Source: Eupeodes corollae (Eukaryota > Arthropoda > Insecta > Diptera > Syrphidae). From it: a stretch of 64,000 bases of DNA. The DNA lies in NCBI RefSeq assembly GCF_945859685.1, contig NC_079147.1, positions 186,045,174 through 186,109,173 on the forward strand, written 5' to 3'. This document shows, piece by piece, positions 1-14,300 of the stretch (position 1 is the stretch's first letter; each line of letters begins with the position of its first letter). The position numbers and the translations under genes were made by a program. Below the pieces are notes generated by a model that worked only from the letters and a program-made list of their open reading frames with translations, was not told where the DNA came from and ran no database searches.

Positions 1-967
1 GGTTTGACCAAGCCATAAGGCGATGGTTTGCAGTGTTTCTTGTGCATATAAGAAGTCAAGTGGTAAGAAATTGAGTATTGTTTCTAATCCTGCAGTTGGG
101 GTCGTTTTAAATGCGAAAAAAGGCGACCAGAACTTCGTCAATGACATCAGAAATTAAGTAGGGTGGTATCCTGAACATATGAAATTGTTTACTTTAGGTG
201 TAGTTTTAAGGTTCTTTAAGAGATTTAGTTTAGGATTATCTTAGGAATTTAGTTTAGGGTATTATTTGAATGTATTATTATTGTTGGCACCAAACTTTAT
301 TTTCTCTACGATGAATAAATATTTGTTAAAGCCGGATGGTAAACCCCGGAAGGCTCAAGCTAAGCAACCACATGATGATAAAATTCGTTATCATTTCTTG
401 TCACATAGGTCTCTAATCCTTATGGGACATTTTAACCGATTGCATTATATCTAGGAATATAAGACCCACCTAAAGCCAGAAACTGGCTTATAGAAAAACA
501 TTCAAAGATGGCCATTTCTTTTGTAAATTTCCTCTGTGGAGTTATTTCTTAAATTGTCAAGATTCAAATAACAAAACTGATTTAAGTTCTCAAAGCGACG
601 AAATTGCTCTATAATTGTTTAAATTGAAAGTTTTTCTTAAAACTCTAAAGATTTTGTTCGTATTCGTCTAATACTTAAAACATTCTTCTTAACAAAATTC
701 AAGATTATTTTTTCAAGATTTACTGATACAGAATTCAGAGATTTTTTAATATCTTAAATATAAGGAATTGTTTTTAGTATCTAGAAAAAGATTCAGGTTA
801 CAAATTCAGACGATTTAAAGGTTTCCTTGGCCAAACGAATCAGAGTAAAAGTGCATATACCTCTTTGACTAGATCTTTTTCTCATCACTCCCAGGACATT
901 CTGTGACAAAATAAGACTTCATTTGACTTGTAAAGAAAATTAACAAATTTACTAATAAAATCTACAG
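1..967. other. Upstream or intronic sequence of lok, no exon recognised
   Basis: AT-rich sequence preceding the first visible lok exon. It ends in a usable 3' splice site (ctacag just before position 968), so at least its right end is an intron. A short open frame of 62 codons at 266-454 has no recognisable motif. I could not find the exon for the first half of the FHA domain here, so it probably lies outside the window. Confidence 0.5.
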
Positions 968-2229
968 GACTTTTCTCGTAACGGTACATTTGTTAATGGT
1001 GAACTTATTGGAACAAATAAATGTCGAATCCTACAAAATGATGACATCATTGCTTTATCACATCCAAATTGTCAAGGTAAGTTATAACACCAGTGATTTT
1101 ATTGTGATTAATCAGTTTTTCAATTAATCTCGTTCTTGTTTGTGTTTTTTTTTGTTTGTTTCTCTTTTGAAGCTTTTGTTTTTAAAGATTCCAACCTTAA
1201 CGAAGGTCAAGATCTTCCCAAAGAAATCACATCGTCTTACTATGTTAGTAAGAAATTAGGTTTTGGTGCTTGTGGAATTGTAAGACTTGTGTACGATCGT
1301 CGTACATGCATTAAATATGCTATGAAGCATGTTATGAAAAATATGCTGGCTGAAAGTACCAAAGTAAATAATCTAAACGATCCCGAAAGGGTTATGAATG
1401 AAGCTAAAATTATGAAAGCTTTGGCACATCCTTGTGTTATAAAAATGCATGATATTGTTGACAAACCCGATTCAGTGTATATGGTGTTGGAGTTTATGAA
1501 AGGCGGTGATCTACTCAAGCGAATAACGACAAAGAAACGTCTCAATGATCATATTTCGAAACTTTTCTTTTATCAAATGTGCCACGCAGTAAAGTATTTG
1601 CATGACAAAGGCATTACACATCGTGATCTCAAACCGGACAATGTGTTGCTAGAGTCCGCAGACGAAGAAACCCTCTTGAAGGTTTCTGACTTTGGTCTCA
1701 GCAAGTTCGTACAAAAGAACTCTGTTATGAGGACTTTATGCGGTACTCCACAGTATGTTGCTCCGGAAGTTTTACTTACCCAGGGACGTGGTGCTTATAC
1801 AAAAAAAGTTGATATCTGGAGTTTGGGTGTTGTGCTGTTCACATGGTTTGTAGGGTTTTCTTTTTCATTTTTTTTACTTTTTCAGATTTGTATCAAGACT
1901 TTTTTTATATACTTTTTAGCTTAAGTGGAACACTGCCATTTCATGATGATTATGGTTCACCAGCAATTGATCAAATTAAAAAGGGAAAATTCAAATTTTC
2001 TCATCCTGCTTGGAAGACGGTCTCCCAACGTGCCAAATCTCTCATCACAGACATGCTCACAGTTGATCCCAATACGCGGCCTTCTATTGATTATGTTTTA
2101 GGCCATAGTTGGCTGCGCGATCAAATCGTTATCTCAAAGGCAAAGGCTCTCATGAAGATTGATCCCTTGGGTGATGTTTCGGATGATGAAAACTTCCTGG
2201 AACCACCACAAAAACGCGCTAAGCGATAA
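968..2229 (+). CDS. lok: Checkpoint kinase 2 (Chk2/loki), 5'-partial, three exons
   Basis: FHA-domain Ser/Thr kinase acting in the nucleus downstream of ATM in the DNA double-strand-break checkpoint. Visible exons are 968-1076, 1173-1845 and 1920-2229, joined by GT-AG introns of 96 and 74 bp; frame is kept across both, and the second junction rebuilds the T-C-L-S-G-T-L-P stretch of kinase subdomain IX. Exon 1 encodes the C-terminal half of the FHA domain (DFSRNGTFVNG). Exon 2 has the glycine loop (GFGACG), the ATP lysine in YAMKHV, HRDLKPDN, SDFGLSK and GTPQYVAPE, so all catalytic residues are present. Exon 3 completes the C-lobe and ends in a basic tail (PPQKRAKR) that looks like a nuclear localisation signal. 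The 5' exons (SQ/TQ cluster and first half of FHA) are missing from the window. The family call is secure; the exact upstream exon structure is unknown. Confidence 0.93.
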
Positions 2230-2379
2230 ATCTATCTACTTACATATGTATATTGAGTATTTTCTTATTCTATTTTTATTTTTAATTCGTAACTCGTAGA
2301 CTTAAGAAGCATCCGATTTTGTACAAAAAGAAAAACATTGATAACCCTTTGTTGTTACTGTTTTATATTTTTTAACTAA

Positions 2380-2461
2380 AATAAATTTAACAGTAAGCAA
2401 AGGGTAATTTAAAGTAATCGTATTTGAGTGCCATTAATTAAAAAACTAAAGCAGAAATAAA
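2380..2461 (+). terminator. Candidate lok poly(A) signals
   Basis: Two AATAAA hexamers at 2380-2385 and 2456-2461, about 150 and 230 bp after the lok stop codon, are the nearest candidates for 3'-end formation. The cleavage site itself cannot be read from sequence alone. Confidence 0.45.
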
Positions 2462-5400
2462 CTTTTTATATTCTGCTGCCTTAAACAAACACACAAATAT
2501 ACAAAATTTTTATATAAAATAATATAATAATGTATGTATATCTAAAATGAATGTGATTTTTTTTATGTAAATTCATAGGTAATGTAATCTCTATTTTTGC
2601 TCTTTTTTGTTATTTGTATTTTGATGGCCATTGAGGTATTTAAGAAGTTGAAAACAAATCTTTAAACAAAATAAATATCTTGTTAATGCATATTGCATTG
2701 TTTCTTAATAGAAAAACATGATTTTGTGTTGGTAAATTCAACTTTTCTTATTTTTATAATAATAATAATAAAAACAAAAAGACATTTTTTTGATAATTTG
2801 GATGAGTTTTATTTCTTTCTTTTTGATTGCGTAAAATTGTGCAGGTCCAATCGATTTTTGTTGTTGTATGTTTTATTAAGTTATTATTTGTTTTCTAAGA
2901 TTCAATGGGTTTTTATTTTAATAGAATTGAAATATGATCCAAGTTGTATCTAAATTTTATTTCATAATCAGAAGTTGTTAACGAAAATTTAAATACCGTG
3001 TTCGGAAGGTAAAATTGTTTTAATTTTTGTCCAGAATATAATGATGCGGTTCTACTTATTTGACGGTGCTCTTTTAGGAACTCAACATTTTTTTTTTCTA
3101 AAAATGTTCATATAATAAATAATTGATAGCCAAATAAGACAAGTTCAAGAAAAATTAATTCCAAATTTCTAAAAAAAAATTTATTTTTTTAACGGATAGC
3201 ATAAATGTTTTATTTATATCTATTAATTTGATGTTTTTTTATATTGTGCGCGTAATCAAGGGGATGTGAATACCTTTATGATGATTAAACACAGTGCCAG
3301 CAAATTAGAGAGGACAGGATTAGGAAGGAGATGTGTAATGAATTCGAGAGTAATTGAAATGGAAACTGAAGATAAATACTTAAAGCCATCTGGAAACGCA
3401 GAAATAAATACAATATTTAAATCTTCTGATCGCTTGCTTTTTCCAAGAAATGTGGTCGGTATAAGTGAACCACCTAAACGAAAACCAGCCAATTCCTCCA
3501 CATGGTAATAAAAAATAATATTGGTAGCATCGAATTAATATCAAACTGTGCTGCAAGCAAATTGGCTTTATAAATCCAGCTTATAAAAGAAGTGTCATTG
3601 GAAACGAGCGTAGGAACTGACGATGACGTAGTGTTGCGCACATTTTTTACAATTGACCAGACATTTTTAATACCTTTGGGATGCTGTAGTATTCTTGCCG
3701 TAATTTCTGGTCAGACAAAAATTTAATACGTCGAATATGTCCGTTACAAGTTTTTCTAGCAGTTTGAAATTATTCCGGTTTTCCTCAGTAGGGTTGGCTT
3801 TAGCTTAGGCTAGTTTTGAATATAAAGAATTTCCAGAGGGAATTTTTAAAATACTATAGGGTTAAGGTAAGGAAGGGTACCACTCAAAGCGAAGGATTTT
3901 CGGAATGGTTAGTCGCCATAAGTCACTGGTAAGAAGAAGAAGGTGGCGGCCTATTCCTGGATCATCAACTTAAACAACAACGCCAGAAAATGTTTCTTAA
4001 GTTCGATATGAAACTGTTCGAAATCTACATACGTGAATATATTTGCTACAAAAAAGTAATACAATTGAATTTACCTTTCGGCAACCTTCTATCGAATACT
4101 TTAAGGAACATGTTCGTATGATGGTTTCATAAACCGACAACATTTTTGCTTTTGACTTGACCCTCTCCTGTAGTTTTTCTGTTTGCATTTTATATTTTTT
4201 CTGACATTTTGTTTCGAATATATTGGTCCTTGTCAATCATATTTGTATTAAAAACATCATTTTTATGGGGCACTACAATTGTGTAAACATTTATGTATAT
4301 AACTTTTTACTTGCGACTTGTAGGAACTATGTTGCAAGTATTTCGAATACAAGATTTGTATCAAACATGAGTTTACGATGGTAGGAAGTCGGGACAAGTG
4401 AGTCCCGCTATTCCGTCCGGTCTGGTTTGTCTGTCTTTTCACGTTCCTACAGCCCAAACCATTGGGTCGATTAAGTTAAAACCTGGAAGTAAAGTTTTTG
4501 AGCAGATTCGCGTTAGGCGTTTTTTTTAAGATCAAAACTAACAGTGGCCCCTATACAATTTTTTTGGTCAAAAAACGATAATTCGATTTTTCTCAAAAAC
4601 AAACCTATCGATGTTTTTTTAATTTTCTCTAAAATTTATATTTTTTACTTGGCATAAAAACATAATTTTGTATCGCCCAGGAAAAGTACCGCTCATAGAA
4701 CCGTTATTTTGTTTTTTAATTTTCTCAGCAGCTTATGAACTGATTTCAATAAGTTCTTATATTGCATTAACAATATTTGATTACCAAAAGTGCAATTTTG
4801 TATTGTTTGGATTTTCAAAAATATATTGAATTTTTTTTTCAAAATTCTATATCTAAAAATGGGCCAACATTTTTTTACGAAATTCAAATATTTACAATCA
4901 CTAAACAACTGCATACCAAAAATATTTTTAGAACAAAATTAAAAATTGCATATATAAAAAAAAGCTCTGAAAAATCAAGGGTTTTTTTGATTTATAAAAT
5001 GCATTTAAATTTTTGAAGAAAACTTATTTTTCAGCTAAAATTTTGAATCTTAAAATAGTTTTTTTTTTATTATTTTAACTGTGCATGAGCCTGAAAGAGC
5101 GCATTATTTTCACAAAATTGTAATTACATTCCTATCTTTTATCCAAATTAATGCATTTGGTACATATTTATGTATTTTTATAACAATAACTATTGTAAAT
5201 ACCAACGATGGCCATCCGTGTAGCGCCATAGTATCGGATTAACGAATAAGGTTGTTTCACACATATTTTATTTGCCTTCGCATTCATAAAAGAATAAGTA
5301 CTTAGTACAAGTTTAAGAAACGGGCCAGAAAAAGTATGTGTATTTTCTATTTGAATCACTTTTTCAATGTATGTATACGTTTATATATATGTATTATACC

Positions 5401-6002
5401 TGTATAGGTGTTACGTAAAACCTCTACAACTATTGCTTAAGTGTATCTTCATAACTAAAATCCACAACGCATAAGAGCCTGACTCTAAACAACACATGAA
5501 TAGCAATTTCTTGTTCTTGTTCGTATACTTATTTCTTCTAAAATTTAACGAAAAAAATAAACTGAACTTAATATCTCCATGTTTGCGCTGAAAACTTGTG
5601 TTAAAGAAGGAATGTAATTGGATTGTAATAGGTATAAATAACATTGATTAGTTATCATCATATACATGTCTCTGCATAAAGCTGAGCACGCCATTCTTTA
5701 TCCGTTGTATCGCTTTACAATTTAAACATACATGTTCTTCCTCTTTCTTATCTTCAGATAATTTATTTTCCATCCTGATTCTTCCAATATGAAACTGAAA
5801 TAAAGCTATCCAAAGGAAAAAGCTTTGAACGAACTAGTTGAATACACAAACAATTGTTTTCGTTGAGTATGCTTACAAGTATTTTTTTTTCCGGGATGAG
5901 TTGTGTCTTGGGATGAATCACGCGGTTTTTTTGACTAGTCAAATGGCATTTATATCTTTGAAGACAAAATAATTTACAAGGTATATTTTTAAATCTTATA
6001 TA
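2462..6002. other. Intergenic DNA between convergent lok and loqs, left part
   Basis: AT-rich with many homopolymers. At 3256-3508 both strands are open for about 80 codons, but neither product is recognisable. Sequence at 4398-4480 (a gtctgtctt-rich stretch followed by a 'gggtcgattaagttaaaacc'-type phrase) resembles degraded dispersed repeat DNA. No gene can be supported. Confidence 0.4.
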
Positions 6003-6360
6003 CAGTCCCTGGCTATATTATTAGACCACTTTAGATTTTTTGCAAAATCTTCTGCATTTATGGGTAGTGATCCCACATGTGAGTTACTCTTTCAATAAGT
6101 GACCGCATCTTTAGCTACTTCCCTCTTTATCAGCTCCAACACGTTTTCAATGAGTTCATATCAGGGCTGTTTCCCGGCCGGTCCAACAGAGGGATGTTTT
6201 CTTCCCTCAAATAAGTTTTTATGGACCGGGCTGTGTGGCATGGATCTCCATCTTGCATAAAAATGTAACCATGCATCCATTCTTGAACGTTAAAAATATT
6301 GCGAATAATCTAATAACTATAAAAATTCTGCAGTGCGTCTTATAATATGGCCAGTGACTG
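6003..6360 (-). mobile_element. Internally deleted Tc1-like element
   Basis: A 358-bp element bounded by TA on both sides (6001-6002 and 6361-6362), with inverted ends CAGTCCCTGGCTATATTATT and CAGTCACTGGCCATATTATA. The minus strand between them still encodes the end of a Tc1 transposase catalytic domain: QDGDPCHTARSIKTYL, then ENIPLLDRPGNSPDMN, which carries the second catalytic Asp region. The N-terminal DNA-binding domain and the first part of the DDE fold are gone, so this is a dead, shortened copy. Confidence 0.78.
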
Positions 6361-6362
6361 TA

Positions 6363-8326
6363 GGTACTTTAAACAGACTCTTTGCATACAGGAGCGACCC
6401 AGTCGTGCATTTGATTCTGAGAGAGCTTTATAAATGTTTCATTTAGACTTATATATTCCTTTGCTTTTAAGAAACTGCTGCATAATATAGTAAAAAAACT
6501 GTTCTTTTAACTTTTGCATATTAATTTTATTGATTACAATATCTAAAAACACACAAAAATTTCATTCATATTTCCTAAATTTCCATTTAATTCTTCGAGT
6601 TTCTTTTAAAAAATTCAAAAACTTAAATGAAAATTCACAAGCAATTTACTTAAAATCTATTTTAATTTATGTGATACATAAGGATTTAAGGGGATACAAT
6701 AATTATATATTCTCCACTTCCATTTTGTTGCATGAAAGATGGATTTTTTTTTTAAATTACAACCTCTACACTTTGCACTAAAATAATGTATGATTTTCCT
6801 TTATTATTTTCGTCTAGATTTAATATTCTTTTTTTGTTTTCCTTTTTTAATTTTAAATTACTTTTCATTTTGCTTTTATTCTCAAAAATTCTAATTCTAT
6901 ATTTTATGTATTATTTGTGTTGTTGGTTTTCTTCAGTTCCGAGATTTATAGTTGCAATTTTGTCATTATTCAAAATTTACTGGATATACATACTTTATAG
7001 GTATATTTTGTTTTTATTTGCAGTTAAAAATAAAAAATATATAATAATTTTTTGTTTTCTTCAAAAATATATAAAAAAAAACAACAATAATTGGAAAACT
7101 TCATTAGCTCTATGCAAAGTATAGCTTGTACAAATTTTAACATTTACCCATAGACTGCAACTATGGATGTTACATATTTTTTTGTTTTTTCTTTCTCGAA
7201 TTCCTTTTTTGTTTTTCTTTCAAATGAATTTCCTTTTGTTTGTCTTTTTTTTTCTTATTTTGTATTCATATTATAGCAATGGTTAATTTGAAACTAGTTA
7301 CATAAATAACTAACAATTTAAAATATAAATCCCTTATAAACCGCTTTTACTATGTTAAATTCTTTGTTTTATTTTTTTTTTATTTGTGTTTTTGTTTATA
7401 TTTATTCATCATTGTTTTATGTACTTACATTAAATTGAATGCAAATGGATGATATTAGAAGAGGATATTATGATTTTGTTTGTTTGTTTTATGTGAAAGC
7501 CTCTAGTGTGAAAAGAATTAATATCGATACTTTTAAATTTTATTTTTTAGACACACACAATTTAAATATTATATTTTATACCAGTTATTTATGTATTTAG
7601 TTAAAATTTCTTAGTTGATTATTATAGTTTAATTCTTTTGTTTTTTTTTTTGTATTATTATATATTTAAGTTATATGAAATTCTGAGACATTTGTTTTGT
7701 TCTTATTTTGTGTAAAATATGCTCATTTGTTTTTGTATTCGCCATGAGTTGTAAATATGAGATAAATATAGATTGGTATTAATTCTGATGCTATAAAAAT
7801 TGAAACAAATCTAGATTTAAATTTACAATTATTTTCTAAAACAAATTTGAATCTTGTATCTGTTAAAATTCAAAAACACCTAAAATTATTTAAATTGTTT
7901 GTATCTTATTATTTTCCAACTCATGGCAAAGCTAATGAGCATTTCTACAACAACAAAAATGTCCATTCAAATTATCTCAGATTTTCACAGACCAAAAAAC
8001 AAAAACATTTACATAATTATTTTTCTTTTGTGTTAAAAAGAAAACAAACAAAAAGAAACTTAAACAAAAAAAATTAAAGTTTTTTCTTCCACTTTCTCAA
8101 CATTTGGAGAAGAAAATCACGACCAATAGTAATTTGAGTTACATATTACATATTTTAATAAAATTTTGTTTTCTTCTTTCCTCTGCGAATTTTAAACATT
8201 CTTTTAAAAGTTTTTGTTGTGTTTTTGGTTCTTATTGTTCTTGCTACAAGAAGAGTTGGCCTTTAAGTTGTTTTCTTTGCAATTTGTTTAAAATGCCAAT
8301 AAAGTTATGAAGGAATTCATTTCAAT
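6363..8326. other. Intergenic DNA and probable loqs 3' UTR
   Basis: Extremely T-rich on the + strand, with open frames only where simple sequence runs through. The right part must hold the loqs 3' UTR, because the loqs stop codon is at 8327-8329 on the minus strand. A minus-strand AATAAA at 7538-7543 is one candidate polyadenylation signal; others occur further left. No other gene seen. Confidence 0.45.
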
Positions 8327-11300
8327 TCACTTTTTGGTCATGATTTTTAAGTATTCTAAAGCATTTTGAGCAGCATGACGTTGTGCATCGGCTTGTGTGG
8401 CCCCAGAGCCATGACAAACTGCCACTGGTAATGTGGATAATTGTACCAAACATTGACATTGATTTGATATTGTTTTCTCTTCGATATCAACATAAGTTAC
8501 TTCGAATTGATTTTCTTGAGCAATGTCAGCAAGAAGTTGGATATGATTCAGAGAAGGAGCCTTCAGGCAAGTTTTCTGAAATGAGAAAAAAATAAAGCTT
8601 TTCATTGAAAAAGTGTGCACACAATCTGAAATATAAGAAAATTAGTGTCTGAAATATTTAGAAAGTTTTTCAGTTCAAGATTTGATATCTAATATATATA
8701 ATTACTAATGAGTGAAGTACTGTGGTCTCACGAATAATCGGGCACATGTAAATAATAATTAAATTTTTGCAATGCATTAGACAGGTTCAGGGAACATAAG
8801 GGACTTCGTTTGTTGTCAACTTCATTGATTTGAACGTACATTTTGACTGAGGTAACTATAGTCTGTCCGATAAAAATTGGCAGTACAGGCCTTATGGGAG
8901 AGCTTTTTAAAAATCAGTGGCGCGCTATTTTCTACACCATACCCAATTGTAGGAAACTCCTTTAAAAAGTTTAATAAAACACGCATGAATTTTCGATGGC
9001 ATCCAACGTAGATCCCACAACGACCTACCTGGCACACACTTGAGCATGCACTGATCGTTCTCTGCTGCTTTTCAACCCTCATTAAATCACACACATTCAG
9101 AGTTGCCTTTTTCAATTTCTTAACTCACTTCGTATTTTTTTCTTACTTTTTCAATGGGTTTCTGTTGAAGAGCTTTTGCTTTGAGAGCTTTTTTAAAAGT
9201 TCTTAACGATGAGTGTTATCGTGTTGTGTTTTGACTTTTGCATTTCTTTTAAAGTTCTGGAAATCAGTTAAAATGCAGTTATAAAAATCAAAGCCATTTT
9301 ATTTGAGGAAGTATATTATTTGCGTACATTCTTGTGCCGGGCGGTAGGTTTGTTCATTTTGCGAGTTATTTTTGTGCATTATTGTAATAATTTTGTTGTG
9401 CTGTTGTTGTTCTATTGTTGTGTGGTTTGTTTTTTAGTGTTGTGCCTTTGTTGTTTTGTTTGTATATTATCTTTATGATTTTGTGGTGTTGTTTGTATTT
9501 TATTGTTGTGTTTTTGTTGTGCAAATTAAAAATGGCTTCAACATCAACAGGCTCAAAGGACTTGAGTGCCGACAAAAAAAAAGAAATAGTTAAGGCGACA
9601 AAAGCTATTTGTAAGAACCTGCAAAGCAAAACCGAGGCTGTAAAGCAGGTTGTTGATATTTTTTCTGTATCTGAACGAAAAGTATACAGACTTCTGAAGG
9701 AAAACAGCACCAAAGGCCACAACTCACCACCAAAAAAGAAAAACCAATCTGGTCGCAAAATTAAAATTGATGATTTTGATAAATGTGCAATTAGACAAAT
9801 AGTTCACCAATTTTTTTTTTAATAATGAATTACCGACGCTTGACAAAATACTGAATGAGGTAAAACTTAATGTCAACATCAACAAAATCAGCAGGTCTTA
9901 CTTGCACACGATTTTGACAAAAAATCTTGGCTTTAAGTTTGCCAGTCGCCAGCGAAAAAGTGTATTATTAGAAAGAAATATTTCATTTCATTTATTTCAT
10001 TTTCATATATAATTATGAACGAAATGAAATTTCAATGTAAAAAAGAAGAATGGTAACCCTGCAGTTATTTTGTTTAGCTTTTTCAAATTCAAAATGCGCA
10101 TTACGGCAACCCTGTAAGAGTTTTTTTGAGAAAGGTACTTATGAGTAGGAAAAGAGTGCGAACGAGATGCACATATCCCTATCTTCCCTGTACTGCCAAT
10201 TTTTATCGGACAGACTATAGTTAGTTTTCCAGGTAACATGAATTTTAAATTTAGAACTTTACTTCGCAAACCTTTACTTTAAGTTCATAGTATAAAGTAC
10301 CCACAAATTGGTGTCTACAAAACACTATTCAAGCAGGCTACAAGTCTATCACGATTTGTATTTTGTATTGCAAAGAAATATTGGTTATTTCTTTTCAAAA
10401 TTGACAAGGAACCCTTTTAAAGAAAGCATTAAATGAAGTTGTGCAGAAAATAGATAAATCATAGAGTAATAAAGTTTAACTTTGAGTTGAATGAAAAAAC
10501 ATGATCAATTGTCATTTTGATATGAGTAGACTTGACTTGATAGTTAGGGAGATTTTTCTTGACTAACCTTTCAGTAAACTTTCCATTACAGTTGCCTTAA
10601 TTGGAAGGAAAGTTTTTGGCAGATGGCCAAACAGATCCTAGAAACTTGCCTTACCCGGCAACATTTGCCTTAACTGTCTGATTGAAATTCTCTTATTAAC
10701 TTATTTTTTGCCATTGCTCTTGAAGGTCCGTTTTAAGATCCCCAATATTTTTAAAGTTCTTTTAAGCTGATCTACGTCCCGGTTCATCCATTATATGCTC
10801 GATTGCATTAACGTCCAACGCTAGGGTCCAACTTTTTGTTTGTTTTAATTTATTTGCTAAATTATTATTTTATATGCAGCTTTTTGTATTGTAACTTAAT
10901 TTGAACTTAAATTTGCTATAAAATGATGATTAAGTTCTTCTGCTTCTACACATTTTCTTGGAGAAATTATATTCTCTTTGTTCGATTAGTCCTTATGAAA
11001 ATAAGAAATGGCAAGAAATTTTACTAAAAGACATGAATTAGTGCGGCTTTTTGCCAAAAATTCCGTAGTGAATCATTCACTGAATTTATTCTATTTAAGT
11101 CAAGTTTAAACAAAATTAAGCAAAGTTTAAAGAGTAGGAACTGCTGTTGACTTATGTCCCTTCATGTCTTTGCTTAACATTATTGGTACAACTTTGATAG
11201 ATAGTAAACTGAAAATTTGTTTATAACTTATTTTGGTGTTCCAAACTTTGTGTGAAAAGTCTCATTAAATATCGTATCCGCGTCGTAGTTATGGACCACC

Positions 11301-14300
11301 GAGAGTCGCGAAGTTCAATTCTCCATGAATAGTTCCCTTTTTGGATCCAAATTTGTTAACCGTTTACCAAAACTATCGGGCATTAAATTTGCTTACCTGT
11401 TTATCTCAACAAGTTTTTTCATATTTTTTTGAGCATCCCGCTCGTTCCCGGTGTTCTAAATCATATTCTTGCTTTGGAAAATAAAAATGGTTAGGTATGC
11501 TGTAGTAATGCTAATGCTATGCTTTTCGGTTGAAGATTTGAGTTTTTAAAGACAAAAGGCTCAACTTTCCATAACGGCAACCGCAGCACGAATTTCGACA
11601 CGCTTTTTTTTATTTGATAGTTATGTGCAAATAATTAATAACTATAGCAATTTTAAAGCGAGGAAACATTTATTTCTATTTTAAATTAATTTTGTAATAC
11701 ACTTTCAATAAAACACAATAGGTGATGTTCACTGCTCGAGATCTTTATTACAATTGAATTTCTTATAAAGTTAAAATACATAAAACGACCGAGAATGATT
11801 TAAAAACGGGACTATACTTGTCATGCGATGCGATGCAACAAATAATAATAACAGTTAGTTTTGTTTGAATAGAATATTATATACATAGAATACATTCTTT
11901 TCTTATATGCATGCATACATGCAAGAAGTTTTATTTGAACAGGGTGTTAGATTTTGATCTCACAACTCGACCGTCCTGATTTTAAATCGTCCTCGATTTA
12001 TAAAGATAAAACGAAATTAACTCGATAATGGAAATTAATGATTTACATACATTTTCGTTTACAGATTTGTAATTTTCTTGATATATGTGTATATATATAT
12101 ATATTTAAGTTATACAATAAATCGTTTACATTAATGACATTTTTCTTTTATTACATAGAAAGTAAAACAAATATGAACATATACATACGTAATTGTATAC
12201 ATAAATACATTTTTCTTTTGAAACAATGAATATCAATAAAGATGATTTTTCTTATGCGGAAACATATGGTTTCATGTTTGCTGGCGAAGCTACGCCTTCA
12301 TATGGAACACGCGAAATTTGCAAATTTTCGATGTCTTTTATCAAGTAACGATCATTTTGAAGGACTTTTATTATTTCGAAAGGTCCTTTATATTTCGGCA
12401 AAAGCTTTTTATTGACACCCGGAGTAGTGATAACGTTTTTGATCATGACATAATCCCCAAGTTTATATGGGTGAGGTTTCTTATGATGACTATCAAAATA
12501 AAGTTTATTAGATTCCTGACTACGCTCATTGTTTTCGCTTGCTGTCTGCCTAACCAAATCTAAATTTCTGCACTGATTACCAATAATAATTTCCTCAAGA
12601 TACTCCTTTACTTTGTCGTTTATTGTACCCTTTTGTGGAACACCAAAAAGGAGAACACTAGGACTGAACCCAGTACTCTTATTCTCGGTGTTGTTCAACG
12701 CGAATTCTATTTTATGAATATGCCTTGTCCAGTCTCCTGGTTCTGATTCGCTTTCCTTTGAAAGCATTGACGTTAGACTGCGATTGATTCGTTCCACTTG
12801 GCCGTTCGACTGAGGTGAATTGGTGGCAATTTTTGTATGTTGAATGCTGTAATCGCTGCAAAATTTTGCAAAATCCTCGGAAGTGAAACAACTCCCTCTG
12901 TCGGATATAATGCGGCTCGGCTTGCTATAAATCGAAAAATAATTTCCCAAACAACTTATAACTTCTTTCGTAGTGGTACTATTTACTGGGTATAGTTTCG
13001 TAAATTTTGTGAAACCGTCAATAATTAAAAAGATGTGTTTTTTCTTGCTTTTAACGCGGCAAGGCAACGGACCATAGTGGTCAATATGAATGGTTGAAAG
13101 GGTTTATCCCCCTTGGGGATGGGATGCAAGACGCCTTCTTTCTTTCCAGTCGGTGCAGAGAAGTGAATACATTTCAAACAGTTTTTGATGTAATTTTTTA
13201 TTTTCATCTTCATGCCAGGAAACCAGTATGACTTTTTCAAATAATTGTAGCACTTTTCTACACCGACATGGCAAAGGGAATCGTGATGCGTCTGAATAAC
13301 ATCCCTCTCCATCTGAGAAGGGACATAGAAACACACTTTGTTGTCGACCTTGCGATAGACGAGACGGTTTATCAAATCGTAGGTTGAACTCTCCCTTCTT
13401 TCAAGCATTTCTGCTAAACGTCTAATTGTTGGATCTCTTTGTTGAGACGCGGCTAGAGCATGTTCAAAGGAATCTCTTTCAAGCACTAGAATGTTATGAT
13501 TTCTGCTCAGCGCATCGACGTGCTGCATTTTCTTTCCATCCCTATGTTCTACGACGTAGTCGTAGTCTTGCAGCTCTAGCGCCCAGCGAGATATTCTAGG
13601 ATTAAGGAGTTTTTTATTAAGAGTCAATGTCAACGATTTACAGTCTGTTATTATTTTAAATTTTATCCCAGACAAATATATCCTGAATCTTCTTAGTGCA
13701 TATATGATTGCAAGCGTCTCCAATTCATACGAATGGTATTTGGCTTCTTGCAATGTCGCGCGTTTAGAGAAAAAGAATATTGGGTGGAGCAGTTTGTCCT
13801 TTTGACGTTGCAGAAGAACTGCACCAAACCCCAAGCTGCTTGCATCGCAGTGCAATTCAGTTTCCGCAGATGCACTATAAATACTAAGGATTGGAGCATT
13901 GAGAAGTTTCTGTTTAAGATTTTCAAAAATTTGCAATTCTTTTTCACCCAAAACAAAAGGAGCGTCACTTTTTAAGAGATCATACAGTGGTTTTGAAAAA
14001 ATTGAAAAATCTTGTATGAATTTTCGGAAGTATGAACAGAGGCCTAAGAAGGAATGCATGCGTTTCGCATTAGTAGGTAATGGAAACTCTGCAACTGCCT
14101 TTAGTCCATCAGAGTTTGGCCCTATTCCATCAGCCGTTATTTCATAACCTAAATATTTAATTTTTTCAAATAAAAACAGACACTTATCGATGCGCAACTG
14201 TAATTCATATTCTGAAACAATGTCCATTACCTCTTTTAAAATATGAAAGTGCTCCTCTTTTGTTTCGGTGGCAATTAACAAATCGTCTAAGTAAACTAAC

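Noticed and set aside
1843..1919. Separate start for the second lok open frame (ATG at 1843)
   Set aside because: Positions 1846-1919 form a clean GT-AG intron; splicing rebuilds the conserved kinase sequence, so the ATG is not a start.
3256..3508. Possible small gene on either strand
   Set aside because: Both strands are open over the same 80 codons and neither shows a domain, splice context or conserved start; not enough to call.
6530..7124. Two + strand frames rich in Phe, Leu and Tyr resembling membrane proteins
   Set aside because: Very T-rich DNA yields such frames by chance; no start context, no domain, and the region is likely loqs 3' UTR or intergenic.
9366..9758. 130-codon minus-strand frame
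   Set aside because: Antisense shadow of the transposase N-terminus and of a low-complexity TTG-rich stretch.
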